Below are positions 59,601-64,000 of a stretch of DNA of 64,000 nt, one piece after another. How positions within the stretch are numbered: the stretch's first letter is position 1; each line of letters starts with the position of its first letter. The position numbers were made by a program, and so were the translations under genes. This DNA is from Azotimanducus chitobiosivorans (GTDB lineage: Bacteria > Pseudomonadota > Gammaproteobacteria > Pseudomonadales > Azotimanducaceae). The stretch lies in NCBI GenBank assembly GCA_965200235.1, contig OZ241339.1:310001-374000 (forward strand). The letters run 5' to 3'. The notes under the pieces are model-generated. The model was given only the letters and a program-made list of their open reading frames with translations, was not told the origin of the DNA and did no database searches.

Positions 59601-62600
59601 ATAACGCGTAATCAGCAGTGGGCGCAATTGGGCAGGTATGTAATCGCCCAAGGCCGTGCGGGCGAGTTGGTGTTGGGAGGAAGCGGTAGCAGCTATCTGA
59701 TTGCAGTGAACGAGCTGGCAGCGCTCGACGGGGCGGACGATGCAGTGGACGGAGTCATCGCGGTGGAAAATATCGCCAGCGCACAAAGCTCATGGAAGCT
59801 GGGTTCGGATGGTGTCTGGCTTCTGGAGGAAGATGTCGATGGAACCAGTAGCGACCTCATGATAGGCACGCGGTGGGGCACACCAATGCTGTTTGATCCG
59901 AACCGGTTCGACCAGCTTCGCGAAAACGGACGTGCGGAGGATAGGCATGTCCGATGGTGGACAATCGACCGGCTTGACGAGAGGTGGCGCATGAGTTGGG
60001 CCACGCCCGGTTTCTTCGCGCAATCCATCCCCGCTGGCGATATTGACGGTGACGGCCGTGCCGATATGCTGCTGGCGGAACCCACAAAAGCCCGCTCGAA
60101 GTTGCCGGGCCGGGCGTACCTGCTGTTCGGCGCGGACCTTTCAGCACTGGACGGCGCCGACGGCGAGCATGACCAGAATCTGCTTGTCAGCAATATGGCC
60201 GGCGACACGGACGACGATGGAATCAGCAACACTGCGGATCGCGACGACGACAATGATGGTCACGCCGACGTTGAAGACCGTTTCCCGCTCGACCCGAGTG
60301 AGTGGGTTGACACCGATGGCGACCGCCAAGGCGACAACGAGGACGCTTTCCCGGACGATCCCAACGAACAGTTCGATTCGGATGGTGACGGCGTGGGCGA
60401 CGGAGCGGACGAAGACGACGATGGCGACGGCGTTCCGGATACTGAAGACCAGTGGCCGCGCGATACGGACAACGACGGTCTCGAAAACTGGGAGGATCCA
60501 GATGACGACGATGACGGGGTAGACGATGCGGAGGACGACCTGCCGCTCGACCCTGACGAGACGATCGACAGCGATGGTGACGGCATCGGCAACAACGCGG
60601 ACGAGGACGACGATAACGACGGAGTGAACGACACCGACGACGACCTGCCGCTCAACCCCGATGAGACGCTCGACAGCGACGGTGACGGCATCGGCAACAA
60701 TGCGGATGAAGATGACGACAATGATGGGACGCCAGACCGTGAGGACAGCTTCCCGCTAGACCCCAACACCACCAAGGATTCTGACGGAGATGGCGTAGGC
60801 GACAGCCTTGACGCCTTCCCCGAGAATGCCGCCGAGTCTGCCGACACCGATGGTGACGGCACCGGCAACAATGCCGACCTAGACGACGATGGCGATGGTG
60901 TGCCCGATGCGGAGGATGCGTTCCCGCTCGACGCCACAGAATCCATTGACAGTGACGGCGACGGAGTAGGCGACAACGCCGATGCGTTCGCGGACGATCC
61001 AAACGAATGGGCCGATGCCGACGCCGATGGGGTCGGCGACAGGGCTGACCCGGATGATGACAACGACAGTATCCTGGACAGTGAAGACGAGCATCCAAAT
61101 GACACGGACAATGACGGCATGGACAACGCCGAGGACGCTGACGACGACAATGACGGCGTGCCTGACATTGAGGATGCGTTCCCGCTCGACGCAACGGAAT
61201 CGCTTGACAGTGACGGCGATGGAGTCGGTGACAACGCCGATGCGTTTGCTGACAATCCGGATGAATGGGCTGATGCCGACGCCGATGGCATCGGCGACAA
61301 CGCTGACCCGGATGACGACAACGACGGTATCCCTGACGCGGAGGATGCCTTTCCGCTCGAAACCGCGAGCCTCATGAGCTTGAAGTCCTACCGGCTTGTT
61401 CCCGAAAGCGGAACAGATCAACTCGGCGTGGCGATGGCCGGATTGGGGGATCTGGACTGGGACGGCAGACCGGAATTGCTCCTTGGCGCACCTGAACTTG
61501 ATCCCAACGGCGCTGCGTATCTGATATCGTCTCGTGACCTCGAAAGCATGGACGAGGCCGATGGCGTGCGGGACGGTGTCATATCCGTCACGCATGTGGG
61601 ATCGCAGCCCAACTCGTGGAAACTCCTCGGTGAAGACGGGTTGAATCTGGGTGCCGCCATGTCGTCCGTCGGTGATCTGAACGGAGATTCCGTACCGGAA
61701 TTCATCTTGGGAGCGCGTGCCTTGGTGGGTGCGGCTTATGTGCTGTCCGCGTCCGATCTTGCCGCGGGCGATGCGGCTGATGGAGAGTTGGACGGTGTCG
61801 TTTCGCTCGATGCCGTGGCGGAGCTTCCAGCGTCATGGAGGTTGGGTGGAGAGTGGGGGGCCGGAACCGGTACTAGTTTTGACAGTGGTGTCAGCGTGCA
61901 CTACGGAACCAAGCGAATCTTCGTTGGGCAGCCTTACCCTCGTGCGGGCGACAGTCCGGGGACCGCACATCTGCTCGAAGCGAACAGCTTTGCTGTCCTT
62001 GACGAGGCCGATGGCGATATAGATGGTCAGATGTTCTTTGGGAATATCGGAAGTCTTGAGGGACACCACTTGTTCACGGGCGAAAATCCGCTGGACAACG
62101 CGGGGAGCGGACTGGCCATGTTGGATTTCGATAGCGATGGCAGAGCCGATGTGGTGATCGGTGCGCCGCGGCACGACATGAACGCGCTGGACGATGGCGC
62201 AGTGTATGTCGTCAGCGGGCAGGATTTTGAATCTGAGTCCGAGTTTAAGTTTGAGCTGTCGCAAACCGCTGGCAGGGCTTCTTCCTTCAAGATCGTTGGG
62301 GAAGGGACAGGCGAACATCTAGGCACCGCGGTCGCAGTTGGCGATGTGAGCGGGGATGGCGTGCCTGACCTCGTTCTCAATACGGAGTCTGGGGATAGTT
62401 CACGCGCTATTGTCCATGTCGTTTCGCTGGCCGGTGCCAGTCTTGAAAATCTGGATTCCGCCGATGGCAAGCAGGATGGTGTGATCACGCTGGGCAGTAG
62501 CGGAGACACTGGTCACTGGCGAATCACGCACCAAGACAATCTCATTGGCTCGATAGGGTTTCGAGACTCGATTGCCGTCGTGGATAGCGATGGCGACGGA

Positions 62601-62984
62601 CGTTCGGATGTGCTCGTTCCACTGCACGCGAGCGGTGGTCCCGACCGAGCGAGTTTCCTGTTGCTCCCGGCATCTGCGGTAGCGCTGGGCAGTAGCGCCG
62701 GCGGCATCGTTGCAACAACGGAGATTCTCGAAGGCTCCGGTTACGCCTTCCATGTGGATGTGGACGCCTGGGTCTCCCTGTCAGTCAGCAGCGCTGGCGA
62801 TGTGGACGGTGACAGACGAGAGGATTTCATGCTCGGGATGACGACACATTCGGACAATGAGAACGAAAGCAACCCTGACTCGGTGTACCTCATCGTTTCC
62901 GCCGACTTGAAATGGCTTGACGCGGCGGATGGCAGCCAAGACCGCATCATTCAACTATCCAATGTGGCCGGCCCGCGGCAATAG
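56700..62984 (+). CDS. Giant secreted metzincin metalloprotease with TSP3 and FG-GAP repeats
   Basis: The 2094-residue protein begins with a signal peptide (HIVMAFALAAVSFTPQASA). The catalytic domain has the zinc site HELGHALGLGH at residues 315-325 and a Met-turn FVTIMSYGRGG about 30 residues later, so it is a metzincin. Thrombospondin type 3 calcium-binding repeats (DSDGDGVGDNADAFP style) fill about residues 413-633 and 1169-1553. Around residues 640-1165 and 1555-2094 lie FG-GAP/integrin-like blades, each with phrases such as AADAADGTVDGNV and a following DGDGYADIGIGAP motif. Blades 6 and 7 per block can be counted roughly. It should be exported and calcium-stabilised, working outside the cell on protein or as an adhesin. 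The ATG at 56700 starts the signal peptide. Confidence 0.88.
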   Translation: MRRPLLNFSAIHIVMAFALAAVSFTPQASANGDNLYLECPCSIKSDGSTLTATFGIRSFRTTDSGELQITIRARETDDPGERFYSFKAPVGQSVRAGARLTGVTVRMPFNSFVPTDPQHLSLALTEEYDGTTYEVPMDGRVDLTQPFEIGDLDYLKDTDGDGVGDVNERAEGTDPDDPDSTPGASTLDLLALYSQSFPALFDGDPTTRIQHLVTLANVMYEDSGLAIRLRPVGAAPIEVDEKDEWAGPEETALAVQVHRHSSDLTVLFRPEAPNAGTCGWSYLGGYGERGKLSREDATSSISTVMGLCGADTLAHELGHALGLGHSLWQNDTGTWRWSRGHAVENDFVTIMSYGRGGRGRLNVFSSPHAICRGDLEMEVPCGNHRDAVAGADAVASLDAVRFQAAAFQEGHPDTDGDGFVDPVDDLPRDGADWLDTDRDGVGNLSDEDDDGDGAPDDLDAFPLDARETKDSDADGIGDNADTDDDGDGVEDALDAFPLDAGETADSDGDGVGDNTDAFPNDPNETMDVDGDGIGNNADTDDDGDGVVDQQDAFPLNAEESADTDGDGVGDNADAFPHDPLETTDTDGDGVGDNADRFPNDPNDWSDMDGDGVGDNSDGDIDGDGLVNAEDARPLAFDTSSDERRISSYAFVGESPGQLEVLHVAGGKDGRVVIGDPSEDSERGAVYVIAAADFDAIDASDGSVDREIHLANVAQGAASWKLLGEDIGDRAGSSAASAGDMDGDNLADLLVGARDADDPEAGKTTGNWSVGAAYFISGASLAAADAADGTVDGNVSLGAVAAQPRSWKVLGHGPFTRLGYSVAAGDLYGDDTAELVLGAPFSWLSGEPGGSAYVIALEDLPVADAADGAADGIVQVDQAAERPASYRLKAAADNDHTGENVGIIGDLDGDGYADIGIGAPRAKVDDQENAGAVYLVSTSGLASADAADGEADGIIELKDVAGLPGFWKITRNQQWAQLGRYVIAQGRAGELVLGGSGSSYLIAVNELAALDGADDAVDGVIAVENIASAQSSWKLGSDGVWLLEEDVDGTSSDLMIGTRWGTPMLFDPNRFDQLRENGRAEDRHVRWWTIDRLDERWRMSWATPGFFAQSIPAGDIDGDGRADMLLAEPTKARSKLPGRAYLLFGADLSALDGADGEHDQNLLVSNMAGDTDDDGISNTADRDDDNDGHADVEDRFPLDPSEWVDTDGDRQGDNEDAFPDDPNEQFDSDGDGVGDGADEDDDGDGVPDTEDQWPRDTDNDGLENWEDPDDDDDGVDDAEDDLPLDPDETIDSDGDGIGNNADEDDDNDGVNDTDDDLPLNPDETLDSDGDGIGNNADEDDDNDGTPDREDSFPLDPNTTKDSDGDGVGDSLDAFPENAAESADTDGDGTGNNADLDDDGDGVPDAEDAFPLDATESIDSDGDGVGDNADAFADDPNEWADADADGVGDRADPDDDNDSILDSEDEHPNDTDNDGMDNAEDADDDNDGVPDIEDAFPLDATESLDSDGDGVGDNADAFADNPDEWADADADGIGDNADPDDDNDGIPDAEDAFPLETASLMSLKSYRLVPESGTDQLGVAMAGLGDLDWDGRPELLLGAPELDPNGAAYLISSRDLESMDEADGVRDGVISVTHVGSQPNSWKLLGEDGLNLGAAMSSVGDLNGDSVPEFILGARALVGAAYVLSASDLAAGDAADGELDGVVSLDAVAELPASWRLGGEWGAGTGTSFDSGVSVHYGTKRIFVGQPYPRAGDSPGTAHLLEANSFAVLDEADGDIDGQMFFGNIGSLEGHHLFTGENPLDNAGSGLAMLDFDSDGRADVVIGAPRHDMNALDDGAVYVVSGQDFESESEFKFELSQTAGRASSFKIVGEGTGEHLGTAVAVGDVSGDGVPDLVLNTESGDSSRAIVHVVSLAGASLENLDSADGKQDGVITLGSSGDTGHWRITHQDNLIGSIGFRDSIAVVDSDGDGRSDVLVPLHASGGPDRASFLLLPASAVALGSSAGGIVATTEILEGSGYAFHVDVDAWVSLSVSSAGDVDGDRREDFMLGMTTHSDNENESNPDSVYLIVSADLKWLDAADGSQDRIIQLSNVAGPRQ

Positions 62985-63010
62985 TGGAGTGCGGTCAAAG
63001 ACCGTGCCGT

Positions 63011-64000
63011 TCACCCCTCAGCCAACAGCATTCTTAGGTCGTTCAAGGCGGCGTTGGTGCGGGAGACGTAGGACGCCATGACGAGCGAATGGTTGGCGAG
63101 CATGCCGAAGCCGCCGCCGTTCAGGACCATCGGGCTCCAGAGCGCCTGCTGCGAGCCTTCGAGTTCGCGGATGATCTGCGCGAGGCTGACGCGCGCGTTC
63201 TTGTCGTCAAGCACGTCTGCAAAGTCGATTTCGATGGCGCGAAGCAGGTGCAGGAGCGCCCAGGTCTGTCCGCGCGCTTGATAGAAATAATCGTCAATCT
63301 CCGTCCACGGCGTCTTCACGTAGGTCTCGGCGGGTGCGCTCGTCGCTTGGTTGGCGGCGCGGTCGCCGGCGAGCGCAAGATCGAGTTGCCGCTTGCCGAC
63401 ACTCGCGCTCAATGATTGCGACAGGCTTCCCAAGCGAGAATCTACCGCAGACAGCCACGCGCGCAGATTGTCGGCGCGAGCGTAGAACTGCGCATCCGGT
63501 GCCTGTTCGTCGGCGATGCGCTGAAGATAGCGCTCGACGTGCGCGATGCCGTCTCGATACTCGCTCTCGGATGCCGGGAACAGCCAGCTTGAATTGTCGT
63601 AGAAGAACTTGCCTTCGGCTTCGGCAAGGTCTGGGTCTTCGGCGGATTGGCTTTGCGATCGACTGAATTCGTGGCGCATGGCGCGGCTGAAGTCGCGAAG
63701 CTGCACAAGCACGCCGAACTCCCAATTCGGGACGTTGTCCATCCATACGCCCGGCGGCGCGATGTCATTGGACAGATAGCCGCCGCGCGATTCAAGCAGG
63801 GTACGGGCAATCTCGATCATGGTAGCAGTGGTGACATAGCCGGTCACTGCTTGGTCACCAGATTCTCGCGCAGCGGACTCGGCCAGCGCCTTCACATCGA
63901 ATTGGTCGGGTTCGGCGTCCCACCACCACCAGATCGCGAGCACGGCGACCAAGTAGGCAGCGACCACGCCAGCGACCACGCGCCATACGACGCCGAAGGA
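63011..64000 (-). CDS. DUF2333 family membrane protein, start outside window
   Basis: The frame is open to the window edge, so the start codon is probably beyond 64000; a GTG at 63979 is available but lacks the usual N-terminus. The visible part has one transmembrane helix (VVAAYLVAVLAIWWWW) followed by EPDQFDV and GGYLSNDIAPPGVWMDNVP, both typical of DUF2333. The last part includes SPMVLNGGGFGMLANHSLVM. Function unknown; the family is widespread in gammaproteobacteria. It converges with the metalloprotease gene after 26 bases. Confidence 0.85.
   Translation of the reverse strand, partial: SFGVVWRVVAGVVAAYLVAVLAIWWWWDAEPDQFDVKALAESAARESGDQAVTGYVTTATMIEIARTLLESRGGYLSNDIAPPGVWMDNVPNWEFGVLVQLRDFSRAMRHEFSRSQSQSAEDPDLAEAEGKFFYDNSSWLFPASESEYRDGIAHVERYLQRIADEQAPDAQFYARADNLRAWLSAVDSRLGSLSQSLSASVGKRQLDLALAGDRAANQATSAPAETYVKTPWTEIDDYFYQARGQTWALLHLLRAIEIDFADVLDDKNARVSLAQIIRELEGSQQALWSPMVLNGGGFGMLANHSLVMASYVSRTNAALNDLRMLLAEG

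Noticed and set aside
1..64000. tRNA or rRNA genes
   Set aside because: No cloverleaf with conserved GTTCGA-type arm or rRNA-like stretch was recognised on reading; a covariance search was not possible here.

Overview
The window is high-GC DNA that looks like a gammaproteobacterial chromosome, probably from an uncultured aquatic lineage. The lineage call rests on gene order and family content: purM divergent from a DUF2066-CDP-alcohol phosphatidyltransferase-hda run, hom-recJ, an ApbC-dcd pair, DUF2333 and a diheme cytochrome of the SO2930 type. No rRNA or tRNA gene was recognised, so it is inference. Coding density is high and many neighbours overlap by 1-4 bases (ATGA, GTGA, TTGA, TGATG).

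Layout. 1-1856: a beta-helix protein and its diheme cytochrome partner. 2065-3913: a two-gene AAA ATPase plus DUF4276 cassette, a candidate defence module. 4047-6370: trxB, an ApbC-type P-loop ATPase, dcd. 7078-14552: an eight-gene Mrp/Mnh-type cation/proton antiporter operon with three ND4/ND5-like subunits and a DUF4040-MnhB fusion. 14578-21950: AbiEii-type nucleotidyltransferases around a 5-oxoprolinase/hydantoinase, then an AbiEi/AbiEii pair cut up by repeats. 21931-28562: metabolic genes (DUF1214, sulfotransferase, Rieske oxygenase, acyl-CoA carboxylase beta, crotonase, VOC). 28850-29422: a periplasmic redoxin that appears to be a selenoprotein (in-frame TGA in a UxxC motif, with a SECIS-like hairpin directly behind it). 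29722-37172: an FMN hydroxy-acid dehydrogenase, a second nucleotidyltransferase pair, an LLM oxidoreductase, a membrane-anchored nuclease-like protein, a DsbA-like protein, an SDR and two gene remnants. 37173-38056: about 880 bases of repeats. 38053-47504: housekeeping genes (purM, hda, a second-clade murG, hom, recJ) plus a flavin monooxygenase. 47842-55770: PQQ-like propeller, LLM, aminotransferase, FAD monooxygenase, DUF4143 ATPase, aldo/keto reductase. 55973-62984: a possible propeptide-like protein and a 2094-residue secreted metzincin with thrombospondin type 3 and FG-GAP repeats. 63011-64000: DUF2333, cut by the window edge.

The two results most worth following are (1) the redoxin selenoprotein and (2) a set of small palindromic repeat families that all begin and end in CTAG. 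Four families (I, five copies; II, two; III, one; IV, two plus an end fragment) have unrelated terminal inverted repeats but the same CTAG boundary, and sit end to end sharing that tetranucleotide. Removing a family I copy together with one CTAG restores the broken abiEii reading frame at two places, direct sequence evidence that CTAG is the duplicated target. The abiEii gene carries a third, different five-hairpin insertion between its RF and SEDLDF motif halves. No transposase was found in the window, so the elements must be moved in trans or be relics.
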